A program made the translations under genes and the position numbers. Of a stretch of DNA of 34,319 bases, positions 1 through 7,922 are shown piece after piece. Source of the DNA: Parendozoicomonas verongulae (lineage in GTDB: Bacteria; Pseudomonadota; Gammaproteobacteria; Pseudomonadales; Endozoicomonadaceae); assembly GCF_009711465.1 (NCBI RefSeq), contig NZ_SMME01000836.1, positions 1 through 34,319 of the forward strand, given 5' to 3'. The notes under the pieces are model-generated. The model was not told the origin of the DNA. It saw only the letters and a program-made list of their open reading frames with translations, and ran no database searches. Position 1 is the stretch's first letter; each line of letters begins with the position of its first letter.

Positions 1-118
1 TGGCGGAAATCAAACCCTCGGGATTTGCTGACAAAGATGTGATGTAGATTGTCACTTTTTCTTTAAAGCAAAGTGGTTACACCAGTCTTAATAAAAACCG
101 GGCTTAAATATCAGCCAT

Positions 119-147
119 AAAAAAGACCCCCGAAGGAGTCTTTTTTT
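119..147 (-). terminator. Rho-independent terminator of the thrS-infC-rpmI-rplT operon
   Basis: Read on the minus strand, a stem GACUCC / GGGGUC closes a UUCG tetraloop and is followed by a run of U (A run at 119-124 on the plus strand). An A run on the other side makes it potentially bidirectional. It lies about 35 nt beyond the rplT stop codon. No gene is visible in positions 1-117 to the left. Confidence 0.9.
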
Positions 148-182
148 ATCAGACAGATTACCCCAAAGGATAAAAAGACTGA

Positions 183-539
183 TTAAGCCAGGGCAGCTTT
201 TGCCTGTGCAACGATAGCAGCGAAAGTCGCCTTCTCGTGAACAGCCAGGTCAGCCATAACCTTACGGTCGATCTCAACGTTAGCCTTTTTCAGACCAGCG
301 ATCAGACGGCTGTAAGACATGCCGTTCATGCGGGCGCCAGCATTGATACGGGCGATCCACAGTGCACGGAACTGACGCTTGCGCTGACGACGGTCACGGT
401 AAGCGTACTGACCCGCTTTGGTAACCGCCTGCTTGGCTACGCGGAATACGCGGGAACGCGCACCGTAGTAACCTTTAGCCTGCTTCAGAATTTTCTTGTG
501 ACGACGACGGGCGACAACACCACGCTTAACTCGAGCCAT
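183..539 (-). CDS. rplT: 50S ribosomal protein L20
   Basis: L20 binds 23S rRNA early in large-subunit assembly and, in E. coli, represses translation of its own operon. The 118-aa product has the usual family length and the highly basic N-terminus [19 protein letters not shown] followed by the conserved region around [21 protein letters not shown]. It is the last gene of the operon, 30 nt after rpmI, and a strong terminator follows. pheST, which often follows rplT in gammaproteobacteria, is not inside the window; if present it lies further left, beyond the terminator. Confidence 0.98.
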   Translation of the reverse strand: MARVKRGVVARRRHKKILKQAKGYYGARSRVFRVAKQAVTKAGQYAYRDRRQRKRQFRALWIARINAGARMNGMSYSRLIAGLKKANVEIDRKVMADLAVHEKATFAAIVAQAKAALA

Positions 540-569
540 TATAAACTTCCTCTAAAAACCAGTCTGAAC

Positions 570-764
570 TTAACGTACGCGCAGCATGCGCTCTACGAGC
601 GGCTTGTCTGCGGCGCTAACAAGGTTGGTACCACGCAGCTGACGCTTACGCTTGGTAGTCATCTTGGTCAGGATGTGGCTCTTAAAGGCGCTCTTACGCT
701 TGAAACCGCTAGCGGTCTTCTTGAAGCGTTTGGCTGCACCAGAGTTGGTCTTCATCTTTGGCAT
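570..764 (-). CDS. rpmI: 50S ribosomal protein L35
   Basis: Small basic large-subunit protein. The start is placed at the ATG giving [17 protein letters not shown], because this matches the family N-terminus (MPKIKT...AAKRFKKT) and 64 aa is the normal length. A GGAG ribosome binding site lies 6 nt upstream. A longer reading from an ATG 18 nt further upstream would add six residues not found in the family. Conserved blocks include HILTK and TKRKRQLRG. It lies between infC and rplT in the standard order and is likely co-translationally controlled with rplT by L20. Confidence 0.96.
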   Translation of the reverse strand: MPKMKTNSGAAKRFKKTASGFKRKSAFKSHILTKMTTKRKRQLRGTNLVSAADKPLVERMLRVR

Positions 765-790
765 GATTGACTCCGCATTCAAAGGCCCGG

Positions 791-813
791 CCTGAGTTCA
801 TGACCGACTCAGG
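791..813 (-). promoter_or_regulatory. Hairpin in the rpmI leader, candidate L20 operator part
   Basis: A perfect 7-bp stem (CCTGAGT / ACTCAGG) with a 9-nt loop lies 27 nt before the rpmI start codon. A second weaker stem (849-872, AAGGAGG / CTTCCTT with one G-U pair) lies just after the infC stop. In E. coli L20 represses rpmI-rplT through structures in this interval. The position fits, but I cannot show homology to the known operator. Confidence 0.4.
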
Positions 814-881
814 TTAGGCAGCATAAATAATGAAAATAATTTCAGAAGAAGGAAGCCCGAACGAACCTCCTTACACTAACA

Positions 882-1430
882 TTACTTTCGCTTCTTAGGG
901 GCAATAACCATGATCAGTTGACGGCCTTCCATCTTTGGACGCTGTTCAACAGTACCTAGCTCTTCCAGATCTTTTTCAACCCGGTTGAGCAACTGCATTC
1001 CCAGTTCCTGGTGAGCCATCTCACGACCGCGGTAACGCAGGGATACCTTAGCCTTATTGCCTTCTTCAAGGAAACGGACCAGGTTGCGTAGTTTTACCTG
1101 GTAATCTCCATCTTCAGTTCCGGGACGGAATTTTACTTCCTTAACCTGGGTCTGAACCTGCTTCTTCTTAGCAGCCGCTTTCTGTTTCTTGTCTTCGTAG
1201 AGGTGCTTGCCGTAGTCCATGATCTTACAGACCGGTGGAATGGCAGTTGCGTTAATCTCTACCAGATCAAGTTCAGCTTCAAGAGCTTGATCAAGAGCTT
1301 GTCTCAGCGGAACGACACCGACCATTTCGCCATCGGCAGCAATCAGACGCACCTCCTGGGCACGAATGTTCTGATTAATAGGAGCACGAGGTGCTTGTTG
1401 CCGACGATCCCGCGGATTCGAACGTTTGAT
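882..1430 (-). CDS. infC: Translation initiation factor IF-3 (non-canonical ATC start)
   Basis: IF-3 monitors start-codon and initiator-tRNA pairing on the 30S subunit. The first standard start in frame (GTG at 1352) would remove the conserved N-terminal block, since homology continues upstream as [18 protein letters not shown]. The frame reaches an ATC codon at 1430 placed 7 nt after AGGAGA, giving 182 aa beginning (M)[10 protein letters not shown]. This fits IF-3 genes starting on AUU-type codons, which IF-3 itself discriminates against as autoregulation. The C-terminal domain shows [26 protein letters not shown] and [12 protein letters not shown]. The gene is preceded by thrS and followed by rpmI. 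Confidence 0.95.
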   Translation of the reverse strand: MKRSNPRDRRQQAPRAPINQNIRAQEVRLIAADGEMVGVVPLRQALDQALEAELDLVEINATAIPPVCKIMDYGKHLYEDKKQKAAAKKKQVQTQVKEVKFRPGTEDGDYQVKLRNLVRFLEEGNKAKVSLRYRGREMAHQELGMQLLNRVEKDLEELGTVEQRPKMEGRQLIMVIAPKKRK

Positions 1431-1481
1431 TGCTAATTCTCCTGTTTAGCCTAAAAAGTTTTTCAACTGTCTTGAACGGAC

Positions 1482-1518
1482 AGCCTGCCAACAACGTTTA
1501 CCTTGCTGTTGTCAGGCT
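1482..1518 (-). promoter_or_regulatory. Hairpin between thrS and infC
   Basis: On the minus strand AGCCTG-ACAAC pairs with GTTGT-(TGG)-CAGGCT around a 12-nt loop, with a 3-nt bulge. It lies 11 nt after the thrS stop and 50 nt before the infC start. No clean U run follows, so it is more likely a partial attenuator, processing site or mRNA-stabilising stem than a full terminator. Confidence 0.4.
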
Positions 1519-1528
1519 TTAGCCAAGA

Positions 1529-3454
1529 TCAGTTTTCAGCACGGCTGCGTTGTTCAATCTCTGTTGCCAGCAACTTCTGGAAAGCATCTACGGTCATAGT
1601 ACCGAGATCTTCACCGGAGCGTGTACGCACAGCAACAGAATCAGATTCTACTTCCTTATCGCCAACTACAAGCAGATAAGGCACTCGTTCAAGAGTGTGC
1701 TGGCGGATTTTAAAGCCGATCTTCTCGTTTCTCAAGTCCGCTTTCACTCGGAAACCACTGTTTTTCAGCCTGCGTTCTACATTTTCTACGTAAGGTGCCT
1801 GGCTGTCAGTGATGTTGAGGATAGCGGCCTGCGTAGGTGCAAGCCATGCGGGGAAGCGACCTTCGAAGTGTTCGATCAGGATACCGATAAAACGTTCAAA
1901 AGAACCCAGTATTGCCCGATGAAGCATCACTGGAGTCTTGCGTTCACCGTTCTCATCCACGTATTCCGCACCCAGACGACCAGGCATGGAGAAGTCTACC
2001 TGGATAGTACCGCACTGCCATACCCGGCCGATGCAGTCCTTCAGAGAGAATTCTACCTTCGGGCCGTAGAACGCACCTTCACCGGGCAGTTCCTCCCAAG
2101 GGAGGCCCGCAGCATCCAGAGCCTCAGCCAGCGCTTTTTCTGCCTTGTCCCAGATTTCGTCAGAGCCTACACGCTGCTCAGGGCGAGTAGAGAGCTTGTA
2201 GATCAGACTGTCCTTCTCGAAACCGAAGTCGGAGTAGACTTCATGCAGAAAGTCGATAAATTCAGACACTTCGGACTGAATCTGGTCTTCTGTCGCAAAG
2301 ATGTGGGCATCATCCTGAACAAAGCCACGGACACGCATAATACCGTGGAGGGCACCGGATGCTTCGTTACGGTGGCAGGAGCCAAATTCTGCCAGTCGCA
2401 AAGGCAGATCACGGTAGCTGCGCAGCCCCTGGTTAAACACCTGCACGTGGCAAGGGCAGTTCATGGGCTTAACTGCAACCACACGGTCATCGCTCTTCAG
2501 GGTGAACATGTCATCGCCGAACTTAGAGGCGTGACCGGACTTCTCCCACAGAGAGATGTCTACCAGAGAAGGTGTCTTGATCTCCTGATAACCACGCTCC
2601 ATCTGCTTCTGGCGCATGTACTGTTCGAGGGACTGATAGATATTCCAGCCATTTGGATGCCAGAACACCATACCGGGTGCTTCTTCCTGAAGGTGGAACA
2701 AATCCAGCTTCTTGGCCAGCTTGCGGTGGTCACGCTTTTCGGCTTCTTCCAGACGATGCAGATAGGCTTTCAGAGCCTTCTTGTCTGCCCATGCTGTACC
2801 GTAAACACGGGTCAGCATTTCATTGTTAGAGTCACCCCGCCAGTAAGCACCGGCCACACGCATCAGCTTGAAAGACTTCAGCTTGCCCGTGGAAGGTACG
2901 TGGGGGCCACGACACAGGTCTTTCCATTCACCCTGCTGATAAACGGAAATCTCTTCGCCTTCCGGCAGCTCCTTAATGATCTCAACCTTGTACTTCTCAC
3001 CCATACCATCGAATTCACGGATGGCGTCTTCCCGGGACATCACAACACGCTCAATAGCAATATCCTGTTTGGCCAGCTCGTCCATACGCTTTTCAATCAG
3101 CGCGAGGTCGTCCAGATTAAAGGCTCGTTCGTAGGAAAAGTCGTAATAGAAACCGTCTTCGATAACAGGCCCGATTGTTACCTGAGCACCTGGGAATAAG
3201 TCCTGGGTAGCCATTGCCAGAAGGTGAGCAGTAGAGTGACGAATCACTTCAAGGCCGTCTTCGTCACGGCTGGTGATAATACTCAATGCGGCATCATTTT
3301 CAATGATGTGACTGGCATCAACCATATCACCATCAATACGACCTGCCAGGGTCGCCTTTGCCAGACCAGGGCCAATATCCTGAGCAATTTCGAGAACGGA
3401 AACGGGCTGGGCAAACTCACGTTTGCTGCCATCAGGAAGGGTAATAACCGGCAT
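1529..3454 (-). CDS. thrS: Threonine--tRNA ligase
   Basis: Charges tRNA-Thr in the cytoplasm. The 641-aa product has the family's usual length and domain order: TGS domain ([14 protein letters not shown], about 1-63), editing domain with [10 protein letters not shown], class II catalytic core with the zinc-site segment [10 protein letters not shown] near residue 333, motif 2-type segment [22 protein letters not shown], motif 3-like [19 protein letters not shown], and a C-terminal anticodon-binding domain. The ATG follows AAGGT. It leads the thrS-infC-rpmI-rplT operon. Its leader carries two hairpins resembling threonine tRNA anticodon arms (3480-3500 and 3517-3537), so translational autorepression is likely. 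Confidence 0.98.
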   Translation of the reverse strand: MPVITLPDGSKREFAQPVSVLEIAQDIGPGLAKATLAGRIDGDMVDASHIIENDAALSIITSRDEDGLEVIRHSTAHLLAMATQDLFPGAQVTIGPVIEDGFYYDFSYERAFNLDDLALIEKRMDELAKQDIAIERVVMSREDAIREFDGMGEKYKVEIIKELPEGEEISVYQQGEWKDLCRGPHVPSTGKLKSFKLMRVAGAYWRGDSNNEMLTRVYGTAWADKKALKAYLHRLEEAEKRDHRKLAKKLDLFHLQEEAPGMVFWHPNGWNIYQSLEQYMRQKQMERGYQEIKTPSLVDISLWEKSGHASKFGDDMFTLKSDDRVVAVKPMNCPCHVQVFNQGLRSYRDLPLRLAEFGSCHRNEASGALHGIMRVRGFVQDDAHIFATEDQIQSEVSEFIDFLHEVYSDFGFEKDSLIYKLSTRPEQRVGSDEIWDKAEKALAEALDAAGLPWEELPGEGAFYGPKVEFSLKDCIGRVWQCGTIQVDFSMPGRLGAEYVDENGERKTPVMLHRAILGSFERFIGILIEHFEGRFPAWLAPTQAAILNITDSQAPYVENVERRLKNSGFRVKADLRNEKIGFKIRQHTLERVPYLLVVGDKEVESDSVAVRTRSGEDLGTMTVDAFQKLLATEIEQRSRAEN

Positions 3455-3479
3455 ACATTTACCTTATATTGAATCAGTG

Positions 3480-3500
3480 GCAATCCAAACCAGGGACTGC
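3480..3500 (-). promoter_or_regulatory. thrS operator hairpin mimicking the tRNA-Thr(GGU) anticodon arm
   Basis: Minus-strand RNA forms a 7-bp stem (GCAGUCC with GGAUUGC, one G-U pair) around a 7-nt loop CUGGUUU. The loop has U at the position equivalent to U33, then GGU, a threonine anticodon. It lies at about -46 to -26 relative to the thrS ATG, close to where E. coli thrS operator domain 2 lies. The function is inferred from the E. coli paradigm. Confidence 0.65.
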
Positions 3501-3516
3501 TTGTTAATGGGCAGTG

Positions 3517-3537
3517 GCAGCCCTTACAAGGGACTGC
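3517..3537 (-). promoter_or_regulatory. thrS operator hairpin mimicking the tRNA-Thr(UGU) anticodon arm
   Basis: The minus-strand RNA has the same 5' arm GCAGUCC, here pairing with GGGCUGC (one U-G pair), and a 7-nt loop CUUGUAA. As I recall it, that is the anticodon loop of E. coli tRNA-Thr(UGU). It lies at about -83 to -63 from the thrS ATG, 16 nt upstream of the GGU hairpin. Because both hairpins share GCAGUCC, alternative cross-pairing is possible. Confidence 0.65.
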
Positions 3538-3603
3538 ATGCATTATCAGTTTTAACTGAATGAACTGATGATACAGCTGATGGCTGGCCACTGTCACTGC
3601 GTT

Positions 3604-4590
3604 TTAATCCTTAAGATCACTGGAAACAATTAAACGCCACGGGGTCATACGATCATCCACCAGCGAACCATTCAGAAGTTTATCAATGGCATACACGCCC
3701 TGCTGACGAGGATACCAGTCAATTGTTGCCAGAATCCGTCCGGTGCGCACATAATCCAACAATCGTGGATCCCCACCAAAACCAGTCACCTTCAGCTTAA
3801 TGCCTTTCAAATCCCCTGCACGCATAGCTCCTAGAGCCATGTTGTCGGAAGCTGCGAAAACGCCTTTAAGATCAGAGTATTTATCCAGCAGTCTCAGGGT
3901 TACTGCCTGCGCACGGTCACTGTCCCACTGCCCTGATTCAACAGCCACCACATTCACCCCGGCATTACCCAATACTTTCTTGGCCGACGATACGCGGGTA
4001 AAAGACATTAACTCTCCCGGAGGCCCTGCCAGAATGATAACCTTATCGCCACTCTCCAGTGTCTTCGCCAGATGACTGGCTATAGTGCGTGCAGCAGCGG
4101 CATTATCCGGCCCTACCCAGGGAACTTGTAAACGGTTGCGAACCAGTAACTGCAGATCAAAACGGCTTCCGATATTGACGACTGGAATCCCCCTCTTACG
4201 GGCCTCAATCAACTGGGGAATGAGTGCTTTTGTACTGACAGGGGCGATAACCAGACTGTTCACTTTTTTAAGCAACAACTGCTTAAACCACTGCTTTTGC
4301 ACAGCGACATCCCTCCCATCAAGGGCACCCCCTGATATGAGTTGGCAGCGCGCTTGTCCCGAAGCCAATTCTTCCTCGCAATATGCTTTCGCCTGTTCCT
4401 CCAGCTGCTGATAGGCGCTACTCCCTAACTCCTGCAGAACAAACCCTATCACCGGTACTTCTTCTTTTTGGGTTCTTACCGGATTAGCCGTCTGCCCCCG
4501 CCCCGACTCCTCAGCCAAAACCCAACACGCCGCTGGCAGCCCAACAGCAAACAACAATATGCCCCGGAGTAACTGCACTCCCAAGAACAT
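3604..4590 (-). CDS. Orphan periplasmic sugar-binding-type protein
   Basis: The product resembles the ribose/galactose-type periplasmic binding family (Peripl_BP_4). Visible hallmarks are VIGFVLQELGSSAYQQLEEQ at the mature N-terminus, SLVIAPVSTKALIPQLIEARKRGIPVVNIGS, VGPDNAAAARTIASHLA, GVFAASDNMALGAMRA and the GFGGDPRLLDYVRTGRILATI segment. The ATG at 4590 gives 328 aa with a good Sec signal peptide (cleavage probably after VLA). A TTG at 4659 would add 23 residues. Neither start has a clear ribosome binding site. No permease or ATPase gene is adjacent, so it may feed a transporter encoded elsewhere or act as the ligand sensor of a chemoreceptor or kinase. The ligand is unknown. Confidence 0.75.
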   Translation of the reverse strand: MFLGVQLLRGILLFAVGLPAACWVLAEESGRGQTANPVRTQKEEVPVIGFVLQELGSSAYQQLEEQAKAYCEEELASGQARCQLISGGALDGRDVAVQKQWFKQLLLKKVNSLVIAPVSTKALIPQLIEARKRGIPVVNIGSRFDLQLLVRNRLQVPWVGPDNAAAARTIASHLAKTLESGDKVIILAGPPGELMSFTRVSSAKKVLGNAGVNVVAVESGQWDSDRAQAVTLRLLDKYSDLKGVFAASDNMALGAMRAGDLKGIKLKVTGFGGDPRLLDYVRTGRILATIDWYPRQQGVYAIDKLLNGSLVDDRMTPWRLIVSSDLKD

Positions 4591-4977
4591 CAGCAGGCGG
4601 GGAAGAGGAAAGCAGAAGGCCACAAACCACCTCAAAGCGCATGGAGATAAACCGACCAAGTGTAGACCCGCAAACCAGGCTTAAAACCATTACTTTTAAC
4701 GGGGTACAGCACCATGGAACCAACTTCTGTAACAAAAAAGTCCGAATCATGGAAAAGATAATCCTGCAACTTGCCAGAAGTTATCTAAGCTTCCCCCCCT
4801 GAACAGGACTGACTCCAGAAGAATCAACTTTCCCGGGGCGCCATCCGTTTGATCTGCATATTGATCTGCGTATGAGCAACACCCCGCTGAACTCGTCATC
4901 TGCGCAGTTCGAATATCAGCATCGGTGCAGAGACAGAAACCGTCATAGAGACCAATAAAGAGGAAACAGGGCAACTC
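4591..4977. other. Divergent intergenic region with a 12-bp tandem repeat
   Basis: This gap separates the divergent binding-protein gene and the 542-aa exported protein gene, so it should hold promoters in both directions. I see no clear -35/-10 pair. A tandem repeat TTGATCTGCATA / TTGATCTGCGTA (11 of 12 identical) lies at 4849-4872, about 105 nt before the plus-strand ATG, and could be an operator. A 28-codon reading frame at 4872-4958 has no support as a gene. Confidence 0.4.
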
Positions 4978-6606
4978 ATGAGCATGCTACACAGAACAAG
5001 GCATCTTCTGGCTCCACTTTCTGCACTTCTGCTTGGCAACCCGGCTATCGCACTGGCAGAGACAGAGACCGTTGCCGAGCCAAGTGCACCGGAGTCTGTG
5101 CAGGTCACCAGCAAAGGGGCACGGCTCACCGCCGACAGTGAAGGTCAGCTTCATCTGCGCGTCGATCACTCCCTGCTAACCAGCCAGCCAGACGATCTGA
5201 AAAATGCACTGCTTGAAGTGGTTCTCAACAATCACTCACACCTTGCTCCAGCCGGAGAGATAGATTCCGATGGCAAGATTCATTACCTTGTCAGACTGGG
5301 CAGGGATGAGGCAGGTACAGACATCCGTCTGAAGCCCATATCTCTGGACTCTCCCGTAACCAGAGCCATCAGTGATATCACCACCGGTGCCATATACCTG
5401 ATATCGATGAAAGTGGCAGACTACAGTATTAAGTACCGTTCTGAGGAGAGCTCCCCTCGTCACTTTACACTAGACTCACAAGCGGGTGAGTCGATCCACA
5501 AGGAGATCTCTCGCAACCACCTTCGTCAGGGTATTCTGCTTTCCGTGCTCAACACAGGGGAAGCCATCAGCACCCTCGGCTCTCATATGTTAGGCCGCAA
5601 GCCCGGTGAAGACCGCCCCAACCTGCTGGATCCGATTCCTGATATCGCCAGTACCGCCGTTATGGGTATGGGCTCCATACTGATGCAAACAGACGGCCTG
5701 GACTGGTTGAAGACTTCAACCTGGGATCAAATGATCACTCTGTATGCCACCAGTAGCGCCACCAATACCTTTAGCCGAGCTATAAAAAGAACCACGGAGT
5801 CTGTATTTCATGATCTGACCGGTTGGGGTGACACCACCTCAGCCAGAGCGGGGCAAGCTGCGCAAATCCTGATCAGTTCTGCTCTGCTCGCAGGCCTGAA
5901 CCGCTACACAAACTTCAAACCTGGCGGCAATCCTGAAGGTACTACTGAGGGTTCCGTATGGGGCCAGAACTACCTGACTAACTCTCTGGCTATCACAGTG
6001 GTTTACAACGCTCGCGAGTTGACTGCTGATCTGGTATCAGATCTCACAGGCAGCCAGACTTTGGCAGACTTCACGACCTCTGGCCTGATGGCCACTGGTG
6101 CAGGCATTATGCAGGCTATCAGCCGAGCCGGTTGGAATATGGCAGACCACACCTATCGCGCCACCACCGCTTTTGTGGCGGCAGAAGCAGCGGGCGTCAG
6201 TCTGGGTTATGGTTTAAAAAAAGCCGTCAATGGGCTTTTGGGTGATGAGAAAAGCACCACAACCCGTGTCGCTCGCGTTGGCTCCTCCGTGTTGGCCGCC
6301 TTTGCCCTGAAAGGTTTCAGTAAGCTGGCAGCTAACTATATCCCCGGAGGTGACGCTATGAGGAATGGTTTTATCAATGTTGTCTCTCCCATGGGTGATG
6401 GTGTGATCATCAGCAACATGTTCGATATCATGAGCCTGACCAGCGAAGTACTGGTGGAGCCCTGGGTTGTTAAGCCTATCGCTAACAGGATCGGCCTTAC
6501 CAACCCGGAAAAAACGCCCGTTCTTCGCCTGCGCGCCACCGCACTTCGTCGCCCTCTGATTGAAGGGCCACAGGCACCAGCGCTGAACAGAACCACATCA
6601 GCCTGA
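4978..6606 (+). CDS. Exported protein of unknown function, 542 aa
   Basis: I do not recognise this family. The N-terminus MSMLHRTRHLLAPLSALLLG, followed by NPAIALA, is a convincing Sec signal peptide with probable cleavage before ETE. The mature part starts with an acidic, proline-containing linker, then a probable beta-rich region to about residue 165, then a long small-residue-rich region (Ala, Gly, Ser, Thr) with several hydrophobic stretches, for example ILISSALLAGL and SVLAAFALKGFSKLAANYI. This suggests helical membrane-associated or outer-surface packing. There are no cysteines in the mature part. The ATG follows GAGGAAACAGGG. It is monocistronic, with a perfect hairpin 25 nt after the stop. 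It is a candidate lineage-specific envelope protein. Confidence 0.85.
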   Translation: MSMLHRTRHLLAPLSALLLGNPAIALAETETVAEPSAPESVQVTSKGARLTADSEGQLHLRVDHSLLTSQPDDLKNALLEVVLNNHSHLAPAGEIDSDGKIHYLVRLGRDEAGTDIRLKPISLDSPVTRAISDITTGAIYLISMKVADYSIKYRSEESSPRHFTLDSQAGESIHKEISRNHLRQGILLSVLNTGEAISTLGSHMLGRKPGEDRPNLLDPIPDIASTAVMGMGSILMQTDGLDWLKTSTWDQMITLYATSSATNTFSRAIKRTTESVFHDLTGWGDTTSARAGQAAQILISSALLAGLNRYTNFKPGGNPEGTTEGSVWGQNYLTNSLAITVVYNARELTADLVSDLTGSQTLADFTTSGLMATGAGIMQAISRAGWNMADHTYRATTAFVAAEAAGVSLGYGLKKAVNGLLGDEKSTTTRVARVGSSVLAAFALKGFSKLAANYIPGGDAMRNGFINVVSPMGDGVIISNMFDIMSLTSEVLVEPWVVKPIANRIGLTNPEKTPVLRLRATALRRPLIEGPQAPALNRTTSA

Positions 6607-6630
6607 TAATTTCGGTTTAATACTGAGATG

Positions 6631-6672
6631 TGCCAGAAAATCCGGAGGTCGGTCATTCCGGATTTTCTGGCA
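6631..6672 (+). terminator. Perfect 16-bp inverted repeat after the 542-aa protein gene
   Basis: TGCCAGAAAATCCGGA and its exact complement flank a 10-nt loop. No U run follows, so it is not a canonical terminator. It may act as a transcription-pausing or 3' mRNA-protecting structure, or be a short palindromic repeat. The flanks show no target duplication. Confidence 0.55.
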
Positions 6673-6729
6673 TCCCCCACTCTCTGATAGAATCTCAGCT
6701 TTGTGCCAGCCGAGCATCAAGTAAACGGA

Positions 6730-7845
6730 ATGACAGATACGCGCCCCAACACCAGCGACTACCGTCGCCTGTTTCTGGAAGACATCCCACTGGTGGACGT
6801 ACGCGCCCCTATTGAATTCAGCAAGGGAGCCTTCCCACAGAGCATCAACTCCCCCTTGATGAACGATGAGGAAAGAGCAAAGGTTGGCACCTGCTATAAA
6901 CGCAAGGGTCATGATGCCGCCTTAGAGCTGGGCCACCAGCTGGTATGTGGAGACATTCGGGATGAGCGAACCCAGGCATGGATAGAGTTCACCCAGCAGA
7001 ACCCCAGTGGCTACATCTATTGTTTTCGAGGCGGGGAACGGTCTCATCTTGTACAGTCCTGGCTTCGAGAAGAGGGGGTCGACTATCCGCTTATCACTGG
7101 TGGCTACAAAGCTCTGCGCACCTGGCTGATTGATTACCTTGAAGAAACCATAGACCAAAGTCGTTTTGTGATTCTTGGAGGAAAAACCGGAACCGGAAAA
7201 ACGCGCCTGCTAACACGCTTCCCGGATCATATCGATCTGGAAGGGATTGCTAACCACAGGGGCTCCAGCTTTGGCCGCCGGGTCGGTGGACAGCCAACCC
7301 AGATTGATTTTGAGAATAACCTTTCCATCAACTTTCTTAAACTGCGGGACAAGGGTACCAGCACATTCCTGCTGGAGGATGAAAGCAAACTGATTGGCCG
7401 GTGCTGCCTGCCACCCACCTTGAAAGCCAAGATGGAGAAAGCCCCCATCCTGCTTTTGGAAGAAACCCTTGAAACCCGGGTTCAAATCACCTTTGAAGAG
7501 TACATTGAGCAAAACCTGAAAGATAATCAGGCTCTTCATGGAGAGGAAAAAGGCTTTGAAATTTTTTCTGAAGAGCTGCTCGCCAGTATGGATCGAATTC
7601 GCAAGCGCTTAGGTGGTGCCCGTCATCAGGAGTACCGAAGCATCATGGAAGAAGCCCTGAAACAACAATTGGCCGGTCAGGGCTCTACACGCCATCGCGA
7701 CTGGATTTTTGCACTGCTCAATGACTATTACGACCCGATGTATGAGTACCAGCTCGAGCAAAAACAGGGTCGCATTATTGCCCGCGGTGATCAGGATCAG
7801 TTAGCTCAAGAGTTCCTGCGCACTGGAGCCTTGGCGCAACTGTAG
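6730..7845 (+). CDS. mnmH: tRNA 2-selenouridine synthase (MnmH/SelU)
   Basis: MnmH replaces sulfur by selenium in the wobble 2-thiouridine of certain tRNAs, with a geranylated intermediate. The 371-aa product has an N-terminal rhodanese domain (IPLVDVRAPIEFSKGAFP; active-site loop YCFRGGERS with Cys98) and a C-terminal P-loop domain (GGKTGTGKT, residues 150-158; LEGIANHRGSSFGR). The near-C-terminal YYDPMYEYQL matches the family. The start is placed at ATG 6730 because MTDTRPNTSDYR aligns with the family N-terminus; an upstream GTG at 6703 would add nine residues. No selD is in the window, so the selenium supply cannot be judged here. Confidence 0.93.
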   Translation: MTDTRPNTSDYRRLFLEDIPLVDVRAPIEFSKGAFPQSINSPLMNDEERAKVGTCYKRKGHDAALELGHQLVCGDIRDERTQAWIEFTQQNPSGYIYCFRGGERSHLVQSWLREEGVDYPLITGGYKALRTWLIDYLEETIDQSRFVILGGKTGTGKTRLLTRFPDHIDLEGIANHRGSSFGRRVGGQPTQIDFENNLSINFLKLRDKGTSTFLLEDESKLIGRCCLPPTLKAKMEKAPILLLEETLETRVQITFEEYIEQNLKDNQALHGEEKGFEIFSEELLASMDRIRKRLGGARHQEYRSIMEEALKQQLAGQGSTRHRDWIFALLNDYYDPMYEYQLEQKQGRIIARGDQDQLAQEFLRTGALAQL

Positions 7846-7922
7846 CATCCGCCTCACTGCCAGCGTGCAGAGCACACTCTGGCAGCTCATAATTTCTGGC
7901 ACTCAATAAGAATGGACACACC

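Noticed and set aside
1550-3199. 549-codon open frame on the plus strand opposite thrS
   Set aside because: It lies wholly antisense to an unmistakable thrS, its product resembles no family, and it has no supported start; it is a composition shadow.
4872-4958. 28-codon frame just upstream of the 542-aa exported protein gene
   Set aside because: No ribosome binding site, low-complexity basic product, no leader-peptide features.
4926-5072. Short near-repeat GCAGAGACAGAAACCGT before and inside the 542-aa gene
   Set aside because: Only about 17 bp with one mismatch, in different context; no wider duplication is visible.
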